64,000 nucleotides of DNA from Didymodactylos carnosus (lineage: Eukaryota > Rotifera > Eurotatoria > Philodinida > Philodinidae). Location: NCBI GenBank assembly GCA_905250885.1, contig CAJNOQ010000190.1, positions 1 through 64,000 of the forward strand. Reading direction: 5' to 3'. The translations under genes and the position numbers were made by a program. How positions within the stretch are numbered: the first letter of the stretch is position 1; the number at the start of each line of letters is the position of its first letter. The notes under the pieces were generated by a model. The model searched no databases. It was not told the DNA's origin and saw nothing but the letters and a program-made list of their open reading frames with translations. Of this stretch, positions 1 through 11,700 are shown one piece after another.

Positions 1-38
1 TATCCGGGAGGGTTCTTTATTATTTTAAGCTTTCGAAT

Positions 39-222
39 GCTGTACATCCTGAAGTATTCAGGATATGATTAATTTTGTCCAATAAACGTCATTATGGAAG
101 CGAGAAATTTGAAAACGCAACATTTGTCCAACGATTTTCTAGAAGCTTTTGCAGAAAACCGCAGAGTTCTCTAGATTCTTTTTTGTAGATTCTTTCAGAT
201 GCTGTACATCCTGAAGTATTCA
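39..222 (+). repeat. Short direct repeat pair (22 bp)
   Basis: An identical 22-bp word beginning GCTGTACATCCTG occurs at 39-60 and 201-222, spaced 162 bp. A few more bases on the left also match (TTCGAATG against TTCAGATG). It may be part of a larger degenerate repeat cut by the window edge. No family is recognised. Confidence 0.6.
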
Positions 223-870
223 ACTAGTTCTGATGTATTTTGAGTAAGTTATAAACCTTTTAATATTAGATAAAAACAGTCGGAAAAGACTAGTTTTCGT
301 AAAACTTAGGTTTCGCTAGGTTCTAGAATTTTTTTCTAAAAACAGACATTGCCACGAGACTCAGCATAGCCGATAATCTATGCTTTCATGCATTTCTGAC
401 AGCCCCAAATCTATTGATAAAGGAGTACTAGCCCGTCAGGTAAAATGTTCGTAGCGCCTCAACCATGGTTTTTCAAGATGTCACTTAATTCCCGTTTTGT
501 AGAGGAGACTTTGGACTATCTACCTATGCAAAAAAAGTCAATAGATTGCTTTTTGAATTAAAGAAAATTCAGACTGGTTTCCAAAGATCCTCTGTAAAAC
601 GATCTTCTGAAATTTTTCCGAAAACCAATTTTGCTTGTGGAAGCGTCAGGTCTAGTTTCCAAAACTGAAGATCACAGGTCTCTGTCTTCATTTCCCTCTA
701 ATTTATTCAAAAATAGCAACTTGTATTGCATTATTTTTATGAAACATCCATCCTTCAAATTTTTGGCTCGAAAATCGAAGTTGTTCGAAGATTTCAAAGC
801 TTACATCATTCGGCTCAGTTTTTGACGCTGATTCTGAATATGACCTTATTTTTGTCTAAAAGTTAAAAGC
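223..870. other. No gene seen; AT-rich, repeat-like sequence
   Basis: The only open frame here is a 64-codon stretch (631-825, +) with no recognisable product and no splice-site context. The stretch leads into the direct repeat starting at 871. I see no gene. Confidence 0.5.
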
Positions 871-1450
871 CTAATGGAATCAAGTATAGCCGAAAGTCAT
901 AGGATTTTCTAAGATTCTGTTAGAAACCTAAATAAACTTAAGTGAAACCCTGGTAGGATCCTAGCATTTTAGGATCCTGCTAGGAAGTTATTAGGTGGAT
1001 CCTAAATGTTAGGGTGAGGCTGAACGAATTCTGCGCATGATTGATGGCGGTGAGAGAGAGATTCAAATATTAACTACTTATTTCAAATTTCAATTTTTAC
1101 TTTTAGTTTTCATTTGTTGAAGAATATCGGAGTATTTTTTACCATTGGTGAATACTTTCTCATCACCAAGCGTTGTAAGAATGTTTTTTTTACCAAACTA
1201 GTATAATTCGCAGTATGATAACCGTTAAACTGTTTAACAATTAGATGTCCATCTGTAGAATTAGATCCTATCAAATGCTACAGTAGGATCCAACATGATC
1301 TGATCGGATCCTGCGTAGGTTATACAGCTTCATCTGTATATTTGTTTCTATTTTCTTCTTTTTCGTGCAGATGTAATTAATTGTATGGCTGATCGAACTA
1401 TGCGGATTTTTTATCCGCAGGTGACTCACTCTCAAGCTCCCATGTCGTCT

Positions 1451-2062
1451 ACTTTTATAGAAAACCGTCGGTTAACAGCGGTTCTTCAAATAACCGCCCA
1501 TTGGCCACGGTTCGCTATAAACCGTCAATTAAGCGCCGTTAACCGCCGGTATTTTTGATAGTGTGGTTTGGAAAATTGACCGCGTTATTTTCGAGAACCG
1601 ATGGTTAACCGTTTCTTTTTCAATGATCGTTTTGTTTTGCGGTCACTACATGTATATAAGGACAACATGACTGACCGAAAAATTTCAGAAAATTTTCCGT
1701 GACTTCTTGAAGTATGAACTTCGACTTAGTCTAAACATCTTTGAGGCTGCGTCTAAGAGTCCTGGCAAGCAGATAGATACTGCTCAGTCCAAAATTTCAC
1801 CGATACGGGACTCTGACTAACCGACAGTTTTACTGCTGTGGAACACATGAAAGTTCAGCACTCAAAAGAAAAATGGAAAAATGTCCAGGGGAGGATTTAT
1901 ACTGATATCGCTTGCTCAGCAAAAAGACCATGAATTAACCGAGGTTAACCGAGCATTTTGTGCCGATTCGCGGTTAATTGGGGTTAACCGGACGGTAAAG
2001 TGCACAGTTAACGGGACGATTAACCGAGGTTAAAACTGGCGGTTTGATAAATACGGGTTTAT
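1451..2062. repeat. GGTTAACC-rich inverted-repeat element (MITE-like)
   Basis: Two clusters of the palindromic core GGTTAACC or its half-sites (about 1460-1615 and 1930-2045) flank a plain spacer. The outer edges are loosely inverted: ATAGAAAACCGTCGGTTAAC on the left resembles the reverse complement of GTTAAAACTGGCGGTTTGATA on the right. Clustered subterminal motifs inside imperfect inverted ends are typical of non-autonomous cut-and-paste DNA transposons. No transposase frame and no clear target duplication were found. The edges are approximate. Confidence 0.45.
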
Positions 2063-2799
2063 ACTTCGGTAGGTCACTGGAAAAGATTTAATGTTTGTTT
2101 CAGCTGCTTTGTATTTATATAGATTGCTTCACGCAAAATAAAACGGTAAATGAGCTGCAGATCGTAACGACATCTGCACATATGTTATATGAGATAAACT
2201 GATACCCATAGGATATTGAAGGGATTTAGACGGTTCCTACAATATGATTGCATCGCATTCTTGTAGTCGAATTAGATAGAAAATATTATATAGTCTTGCG
2301 AAAAATCCTATATAATTCTATCATAGGATATTGTAGGATTTCATAAGATCCTACAATAGGGATTCTACTATTTCCAGTTGTTTGTAGAATCCGATAGAAT
2401 CAGATAAGATGCTGGTAGGATATTTTAACTTGGGCTGTTCCAATTTGATAATAACTTCATTTTTATCGCTGGCAAGACTGTTTGCTAAAGTTCAATTGAA
2501 TAATTAGATGATAACCTGTGTAGAAGAAATCCTTTTTTTCATAATAGGAAAATCAAAAATCGAAAACTACATGTCAGATCTGGACCAAACTTTCAACGAA
2601 TGATACTCATGTCAGAGTATAGTTTATTAGTAAAAACAGCAGCTTGATAGCATCCATCCAGGTGATTCATACATGCGCGCCAGATCCGCTGATCGTTTTC
2701 TATAGTCATGAACGCTAAGTTACGATGATTTCGATGGAAATCGTCGTAAAATCCCTATGAGTTTCCTGATAGGATCCGAGACATATCCTTCCAGTATTC

Positions 2800-2935
2800 T
2801 ACTAGGACTTCGCTTTAACTTCTTAGGATCCTAACAAAATCCTGCAGAATCTTAATGGAATCAGGTATACCCGAAAGTCATAGGATTTTCTAAGATTTTA
2901 TTAGGAGCCTAAGAAATTAAAGCGAAATCCTAGTA
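2800..2935. repeat. Fold-back inverted repeat overlapping the second 145-bp copy
   Basis: The left arm (2800-2845, starting TACTAGGACTTCGC) is an imperfect reverse complement of the right arm (about 2881-2935, ending GCGAAATCCTAGTA), with a spacer of about 35 bp. The DNA or its transcript could form a long hairpin. It overlaps the 145-bp direct repeat, so both probably belong to one repeat family. Confidence 0.55.
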
Positions 2936-3135
2936 GGATGCTAGCATTTTAGGATCCTGCTAGGAAGTTATTAGGTGGATCCTAAATGTTAGGGTCCTGT
3001 AAGAGATTCTGTTAGGAAATAGACAGGAAGTGCGTAGGATTTTGTCTAGGGCAGTGGCAAACGTACCTGTTTTTGTTTATGATAGTTGTAAATGGCCTTA
3101 AACCCTATGATACTAAAGTACTTTAATATTACATA

Positions 3136-3333
3136 CTATAAAATTTACCGACCGTTGTCCGGATTGGTTACCCGGGTATCCCTGTGGGTGGAGATTTTGG
3201 GGTTGCACATAGCCTACGGTCGTCCTCTTGATGAATGTGGAACCCATGCAAAATTTGGTTGCTCTGGGATGAAGCATATGGGTTTGTATAGCTGAACAAA
3301 CAGATAAACAAACACTTTAAATTATAATATAGA
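3136..3333 (-). mobile_element. Non-autonomous Helitron-like element, copy 1
   Basis: Read on the minus strand this 198-bp unit starts TCTATATTATAA and ends TTTTATAG, with A before it and T after it. This is the Helitron pattern (5' TC, 3' CTRR, insertion between A and T), except that the 3' end reads ATAG rather than CTRR. A short GC-rich region able to form a hairpin lies just upstream of the 3' end. The same unit recurs in opposite orientation at 31511-31692. It has no Rep/helicase coding. A 67-codon frame over it (3092-3295, +) is not considered a gene. Confidence 0.6.
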
Positions 3334-6300
3334 TTTAGCTACACGTTTACACGAATAAAACATTCTTTTTAAATCCTCTTTGAACCAATGAGATTAAGAA
3401 TTAATTATAGTCTCTGTCGAAGGTTACATTAGTATCATGTGAATGGTCTTATGTGAACACCATTCTCACCATCGCAAGACGTATTCGAAGCTGTGCACGT
3501 ACTACAGATTCGTTTTTTTTGATTTTATAGGTGACCGGAAATGATAGGGTGAACATACAGCGCGTAATTTGGGTCCATGGATCCCAATTCATTTATAGCT
3601 GGTTACGGCGTTTTTACGTGATGTATACGACTGGAAACACACCACATTTCGGACTTTAACGATCGATTACGGCGCCGTAACAAGACCGATTGTGTAATTC
3701 TGTGAACTCGCATGCCTTTTAAATTTCGTGTTTATCCAATCAGTCTATTTAATTGTTTTTGATTGAACAATCTCGCTTTTTCTATTGTCAATTTAATATG
3801 ACATACCTTGAGAGCTGAGGATCGTAATTTGAATTATATAAAACAAACTTGTCAAATCGATTATTGAACAATAAATTCCAAACGCAAATGTGCACATAGT
3901 TTAGAGAAGTATATTCCTTTCTATTGTCATTTCTTTTTTACAAACACATTTACAATCATCCACAGGATAAGTATAACATATTTAATTTATTTGTTACTTC
4001 TACATTTTTTTAAATTACCACGAAAATTTTTTGAAGAAAGAAAACGGGCTGTTATTTAGTCATGTAATGTTTACTGTAGCACACAACTTTTTTGTCAATT
4101 AGTGTCATTTTACAACAATTGCTATAAGAATTTGATGTTGCGAAAATCGTAATATTTTCATTAGAGTAAATATCTAAAATATTCTCTCATATTTTCTGAA
4201 AACTTCTACACTCACAGTATTTTTTTTCTCATGCCTATTTTTAAAGAAATTCAAGGTTTTATACTCTTTGCATATTCGCTTGGGTATTAATAGAGAGTCA
4301 GTTTTGAATAATCGAAACATTGAAAAAATAATGAAGATCTAACATTATTCATTGTTTTTTTATTCTTCTTCTAAATCAAGTTTAGAAATGAATTGTTCTC
4401 AAGGTTACATATTTATTCTTTGTGTTGTACAAATGAGAAATAGAATAATGCTAATACAACTTGATTGAACATGCCATCTCAAAATAAGAGAGAAAGAGGA
4501 AGATGACTTCATGTTTAATATCCGTATGCTAATTTTTTTGTCTTATCATCAATAAGAAAATGGATTTAGTCCATACTTATACATCGTCTATTATATTATA
4601 ACTGTAAGGAAAAGTAGCTGTTATGAGTTTTATAATAATTGGTTTAAAACGCGTTTCTGCAGACTATACTTTGTGAACCTTAATTTTCACCACATTGCTA
4701 TATTTGTTAGACAAAGATCGAATGAAAACATTCTTACTATGTAAGTCCAATGGAACTTTTGATGCTAATTTTTTCGATTGAACATACAAAGTGTTCAGTG
4801 TCGCTCGAGATGAGTCACTATCGCCGTTAATGTCGGATAAAATGGTCTATTTTGCTATGCATGAAACTGTATTTTCTATTTTCAATCTAACACGATTCGA
4901 ATACATATGTGATGGTCAATTGTCGTCTTTTTCTTCCACTCATAGTCATTTTTCCAAACAAAAAAAGTTACTACATCAACCTACATATGTAGGGAAGAGC
5001 AAGAAATAGACAATATGTATTTAAGAATAAACAACTATTTTTCTTCTTGTATTCTGATCACTCATCATTAAAATACAAATAATTGCTTCTTCTCGTATTC
5101 TTTCAACATGCTCAAAACAAACGAAAATGTACGTTGCAATCTCGTGAAAGAAAAATGCCACAAGTGCAACTTCGTCATTATGTGACTTAGAAAAACAAAT
5201 TTTTTCAGTTTTGTTTTGCCATCCCTTTGCATTTATAACTGAATAAGACAACATAATAATGGATTACTTGGATCATCATATTTTACAAAAAAGAAAATAA
5301 ATTCAAGAAAACTTGATAAATTCAATACCTAATCTGCTGTCTTATGAAAATGTTTTCTCGCATTTTGTACTCGAATGAACTATGTTGCACACCTTACTAT
5401 TCTGACTGTGCTCCAAGGGGATTGCGTCTTTGATAGAATTTAAACGCCTCTGTATTTAGAGGTATTTTAGCATTTTTTCTAAAAACCGTCAATAAATTCA
5501 TTAAAAAACTAGTTGAGATGAATCATTATATCCAGAAAGAGTTGGTTTTCTCTTCTTATACTTCAGAAATTGAAGTGTGATATCTTTTCCTTGTATAAAA
5601 TTTTGGTTTCTGAAGAGAGTAAGATATGCAAAAATATATCTCCATCTTTTTAGATAATGAATGAAGTGCTTAGCTCGTGTGTTATGACTCAATTTTCGAA
5701 GGATTACTAACAAAATAGTGTAATATATTATATATATAAGTTCAATTTTTGTTGCGTGAGGCTTATCAATTTTCTTTTCTCTTTCATTCTTTATCCCTTA
5801 CTATGTAAAGTAGTGTTTTGATACCTGTTGTGAATTGATAGAAAGAATGGTTAATGTATTATTGCATTATGTTTTGTCTACCAATAGTTTCTAGTATATA
5901 CATTCTCGCTAAGCCTATTCTTGCCATCTATAATGACCATTAAGATAGAGACGAAAGAAGCCGACTATAAGTTTTAATTTGAGAGAATTGTGAATTAAAA
6001 AGAAATTTACGCTTGAATTAAATTTCATTTTTAGTAATTATCTTTTTTTCGACTAGAATACGTTGAAATCTCTAAAAAAACAAAAAGTTTATTTAGTATG
6101 GAATATATAACGTTTACATCAGTGTGTTGATGAATGACCACTTGATTTCCGGTTCTAATTATAAAACTGTTCTCTCTTGACGCCTATTATTCAATGGTCA
6201 TTATAGCGTATTCTTTTACCCAAAAAGACCACGTCCATCCGTCCGGATTGTTTTTCAAAAGAAAAAAAAAAGAATAATAATGATCATTTTATTTTTTGTT

Positions 6301-8729
6301 ATTGTTATCCTATAATACTTGGTACATGCTGACTCTGTTAAACAGGAAGTCCGATTATTTAGCGATGTACAGTTAACTTCATCATTAAATAACTATCGAC
6401 CAAATCTCTATATATTTTTCTTTTTTCTCGAGTGAATTTATATTTTAACAATAAACTAAACGATAGAAACTGTATTACATAATTTGATCTAATTTGTTGT
6501 TAACTCTCTTTCTCTCTCGCTCTCTCTCTTACTAGACTTGAGAGATCGGAAGGAAGAAAACATGTTTAAGTGGCACAATTTGGAATAAATGCTTGGAGAA
6601 CTAAAAAAGAAAATTTAAATATATAGAAAAGATAGGCAATCTCGAATGAATTATGCAGCTAAAAAATAAAATGATCCTTAATGGTCAGTCAATAGAGAGG
6701 AAAGTACGAGAATTCGATTAGAAGAGTTGAATAGAGCGGAACAACGCCCTCTCTTTAGAAAAATAAAAGAAAATTTACAAAGCGAAAATTGAAACTGCGT
6801 GTGCATAGTTGTTTTTTTATCTCATAGAAATTTATCAAAGATCCAAAAATTTCATGATCGCAGATGTTTTACAGCTGCGAGCTTCATGTTCAAGCTGTTT
6901 TTATGTATTTGATTCTTTATTATTATGAGAGCATACTGTATTATCCCGCAGGTTAAAAAAGAGCAAAATCATCACTTTAGATAATCATTTATACAGATCT
7001 GTTCCCATTAATTAATTATAAAACAAAAAAAGTTACAATACTAAATTTTTGAATATAAAAAAAAAAAGAATAGAGAAAATGTTCATGTGATGATGATAAT
7101 GATGATAACTGAATTTATGGCGATATATAGCTCGTGTGTTCCATTAAACAACTATCTTTATGTTTGACATGCAATCAATAATTGTTTAATATGTAAAACA
7201 TTTTAGATACTTGTTGAAGTTTCTCAAAACTTAAGATTTTTCTACATGTTTATAATTAATTATAACTAGAGATATGATAATCAATTACATCAACATATTA
7301 GCATAACTATATTAAAAAAGAAAACAAAAATAAAAGAAACAAAAATGAATATTTTAGCATCTTTCACATCATTTCTGAAGAATGTTTTTGAGACTACATA
7401 CTCAAAATGACATGATCATACTTCTATAAAGGAATTTAATACATCCGATTGTTCATTTTAATTAGAAGAGTGTGGTGAAATGATCCGTTTCACACACTTT
7501 CCTATATTCAGTACAAATCATGTGTCAATATCTCTCTCTCTATAAACAACAACTAACGTTCTTTTACTACTTGTCATTTAATCTGTTCAGTATATATACC
7601 TTCATGTGTATAATGCTTGAGCTCCTTCTTTACATACATTAAAGAAAGAACTATACATCCCCCATTTCTTTCTTATTTTCATCTTTTTTTTTTTTTTTTT
7701 TTATATTCATCAAAAATAAAACTGATATGTATGACGATGAATGTATATGTCCATTCTTACAATAATACTCAATATTTCTTCCTCTCTCATCTTAGAAAGA
7801 ATGACGAGACATTGTTTTTTAAATCACATCCTTCTTTTACTTTTTTTCGCTTTTGCGGTTTATTCATCGAAATTTTTTTTTTTTTCATATAAAATCATAA
7901 GAAATAGACGCGAGAGATAAATAGCGTTCATCACTATCATCATTATATATATTAGATAGAAAATAGAGAGGAAAAAACAGAGAAAGTAGATATTTCTCTC
8001 TCAATTCACTTCGTTTTTTTTTTTGTTCTTCTTCGATTATTATTATATGATTGTTGTTATTATTTTTTTAATATGTATGTATATATTTGGTCTATTCAAC
8101 ATTCTTTCTCTTATAACGTTCAAAAAAAAAAAGAAAAAGAAATCTGTTCTGACAATATGTAAACAGTTCTTTCTTCTTTTTTTTTTGTGTATATATGATG
8201 ATAATGGTGACAAAAAAAAAAAGAAAATAAGAAGAAAAACAGAACGAAAAAAAGAGAATCTGCGACATATACATTGTGTTCTTTTTTTCTAAAACGATAC
8301 GATTGATGTTCAATATCAATCAATGATCCGAACGCAACACTTATAGATCCGTGATGTATTTATAATAATTAACAAGAAACATAGAATACTTACTTCAAGG
8401 ACAAAAACTTTATCAATAGTGACTCTGTGGTCAATATTTGTTCTCTTTTATACGGATAGTTGAACAACAGGTAAAGAGTAAAAATTTATTTCTATTATTC
8501 TATTTTAAATACATTCAATTAAAATTTATAGTTCAATTGTCTCATTTTTAGTTATACTTTTTAATTTTAGATATTAAAATGTAATTATTTTTATTTTTCT
8601 TATTAAAAAATATCATCATCTAGTATGATTATAAATTAGTATAATTCTATTTATCTATTCATGACGGTATACAAACCAGATTAAAATGAACAGTAATAAT
8701 TTTATTTATATTAATATAAATTATTAAAC
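3334..8729. other. 5.4 kb without a recognised gene upstream of the neurexin-like gene
   Basis: The region is very AT-rich, with many homopolymer and TTC/TCT runs, especially about 7680-8300. Frames of 60-90 codons (for example 4791-5009, 7617-7892, 8023-8292) are low-complexity or lack any recognisable family. It probably holds the promoter and 5' untranslated region of the gene starting at 8730, but I can point to no specific element. Confidence 0.5.
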
Positions 8730-11700
8730 ATGTACTATTTCTATATCATAAATATTATTCTATTATGTAAGTTGTTTAAATTATATTCAAGTTTAACTAT
8801 ACAACACTATTCATTCAAGAATGCTGTTGAGTACCAATCAAATCATTTAGTTTCAGCGGATATTGCAACAAGATCGAATAAGGTAAAAAAACGTTTGTTT
8901 TTTGTTTTTTTGTTTTTTTATTCTATATTATCATTTAATTTAAAGATGTTGATAAAATTTAATTGTAGTCTCTCTATTTTAAATTAATTCTATATTATTT
9001 AATCATTAGAATATTATTTACTTCTCATTAATTAAGTCTCTTTGTTATTTTTAAGTAAGATCAATGTTATAAATATCAATGAAGTTAAATAAAATGGCTA
9101 GAATTATAAATATTTTTATGTCAAATTGTTCAACATTGCGTCTGTTTTCTTTTCACATATTCTTCTTCTTCTTCTTCTTCTTCTTATCTCAGAATAGTAT
9201 TTATATTGAGAGAAAAAAAGAAAGATATTAATCCATGTTCACGCCTCTGATCAATCGTGAATAACAAAATGAGAAGAAAAGGAATGGAGATGTGGACAAC
9301 GAGGAGTAGTTTTAGTTTGTGTTTTAAGCAAAACGCCTTTTAACATTTATCATGAACAAAATACACTATTATTAGATAAAGGTTTATATATGTATCATTA
9401 TCATCATCTGTTTGAAATTAATGGATGAAATATATGAAAAATATATATATTTCATCTTTGTTTGATCTTTCAAAACCTTTAAACAAAAAAAAGCTTTTAA
9501 ATTAATCTTTTGTGGTTAAACTTCGACATTATTTAAAATGTGAAGAGGATTTTTCACAACTATGTAGGCCATATGTTTTACAAGCGTCTACACTCGTACT
9601 TTGGTAGATATTTAAACTAGTCATTTTAATATATTTCATAGTATCTCAAGAAAATGTGATATCTATGTAATGGTCATTGATCACGGATAACAATGTCGAA
9701 GTTGAGAATAAAAACTTTCTAGCTTGAGGCGTTCAATTTTTTTTTTTTTTTTTGTTCATTTCCGCAATAAATTAAAACTCGTTTTCACACACGTTTTTCC
9801 GATAATTGACCTCTGTACACACACACACACACACACACACATAGATTCAACGTAAAAAAAACCACATAGAGTCATTTAATAAAAAATCTTTCTTTTTGTG
9901 CCAATTCGCCATAACTAATTTAGAAAGCAAAAGTAATCAAAAAATATACATTTTTTTTTTCTCTTTCTAATGTTCAATGAATAAAGATTGAGAGGAAAGA
10001 TTATATCCACAGACAAAATATTCTAATGATTTTTCACTACTACTTACTAATGACAATCATAACGAACTATATACCGTAGACAACATTCGTGTTTACGTTA
10101 AAGCGGTTAATTGCTGAAAAAAGAGAACGTTTTTGAGACGTTTACAATGGTTTATATATTAAGATTAATCATCACACCTCAATAGAATAGAAGTAAAAAT
10201 CGCAATAAGTTCAAAAGGGGTTTATGATGTGAAAGGGTGAAAAAAAAAACACTTTTAATTCTCTAAACGCAGACGCCTAAAGATGATACTTGAACAAAAG
10301 AAAGCAGTAGTAGTAGTTGTAATAATAATAGTAATTATTTTAAGACATAAATGATTAAATGAAGTAGAAATAATAATAAAAAACAAAACAAAAACAGCAT
10401 CTGGTTCAAAACTCTCAATTATAAAGATGAAAAGGATATAATAAAAGTTTTTTTTTCTCTCAATAATATCAAGAGAAGAAGTTAAGAGATTAATAATTTT
10501 TTAGAAATATGCTTATTTCTAATTCTATTTAGATATCAAATTTTCTCGATTGTTCATGCCGTCCAAATACATTAAATGTTCATTCATCTATCTGTATTAG
10601 TCTAATACCATTTGTTACACAAACAAATACAACATATTCAATTTCCATTAACAGAAATACTTGTTATTCGTTTAATCGTTATCAAATATCGTTTATATTT
10701 GGTAATAATTATAATATTAAGGTAAAAATTTTCAATAATGAACGTACATGTACTACAGTCAAACATGAAAATAATTATTTAACTTTACTCAACTTATTTA
10801 TCATTTATACGAATTTATCATCCTCATCTAATGTGGAAAATATTATACGTTTAAATAATGAGACAGTTTTTCTCTTGAACAATGATTCTATTCAATGTTA
10901 TAAATCACAACAATCCCACTACTACCAACAACATCAACAACAAAAAACGATCAATGACAATAATACACATCGATCTAAACGGAATAATTTTCAATATCAA
11001 AAATCGAGTAGTAAGTTAATATAGTAAAAATTATAGATGTAATTAAGTCGTTGACTTAGATACAACTAAATAGTGTAGTTTATAGTTAGTACCATATATT
11101 TGAACTAGTTTTATCTCAGCTTGAGCATTTTTTTCCAAGATATCTACCAATATCAGAAAAGTATTCATAAAATCGAGGCCTTGATCCATTGTATCTCTCA
11201 TAATTGCGATATTTTTGAACATTATTTTGAACAAATGAGGCGGAATAAAGTGATGAATATAGTAATCAACCTGCTAGTGTCTATTGTAAAATAATAAATA
11301 TGATGATGTTAAATGAAGTAGTCACGCGAAGATGCATATAAGATCAACTTTTTAATTGAATGTACATTGTATATATGTACGCATTGCGAATAATGAACAG
11401 ATTAGGTGTCAGAAAAAATCTACAGTCACGAGGAATCAAGAGTCGGCAATTTTCTTGATTTCGAAATATCTTCCAAACAGAAATGCCGACAAATAAAAAA
11501 GAAATTTTTTCGACTGCTAAACTTCCTATCCTTGTACACTTTCTGTCGACCAGTTCAAGATCTAAGATGATCAAATTCGAGAGCATCGATCTCGAAAAAA
11601 ATCAGAAGACCATTCTGTGGGTTTCCCCAGCCACTTAATACTGTGAACCTTGCTTATTTCCTTAGGAAGCCAAATAAGACCAGTATGAAATTCGTAGACC

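Larger units (their letters stand above)
871..2995 (+). repeat. Spaced direct repeats, two 145-bp copies 1,980 bp apart
   Basis: Copy 1 (871-1015) and copy 2 (2851-2995) have equal length and align without gaps. The last 55 bp (961-1015 and 2941-2995) are identical; the first 90 bp differ at scattered sites. The interval holds no long open frame, and the motif TAGGATCCT recurs around both copies (for example near 1270 and 2300). The layout could be direct terminal repeats of a non-autonomous element or two copies of a dispersed repeat. No coding domain or target duplication was seen, so the class is left open. Confidence 0.75.

Noticed and set aside
3092-3295. 67-codon open frame with a fairly normal composition
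   Set aside because: It overlies the Helitron-like repeat; the reverse-oriented copy at 31511-31692 does not preserve the same frame, so it is not a gene.
11043-11586. Two minus-strand frames (63 and 80 codons) inside a neurexin-like intron, possibly a nested gene
   Set aside because: No recognisable domain, no convincing splice links between them, and no start or poly(A) context; recorded only as unexplained intron content.
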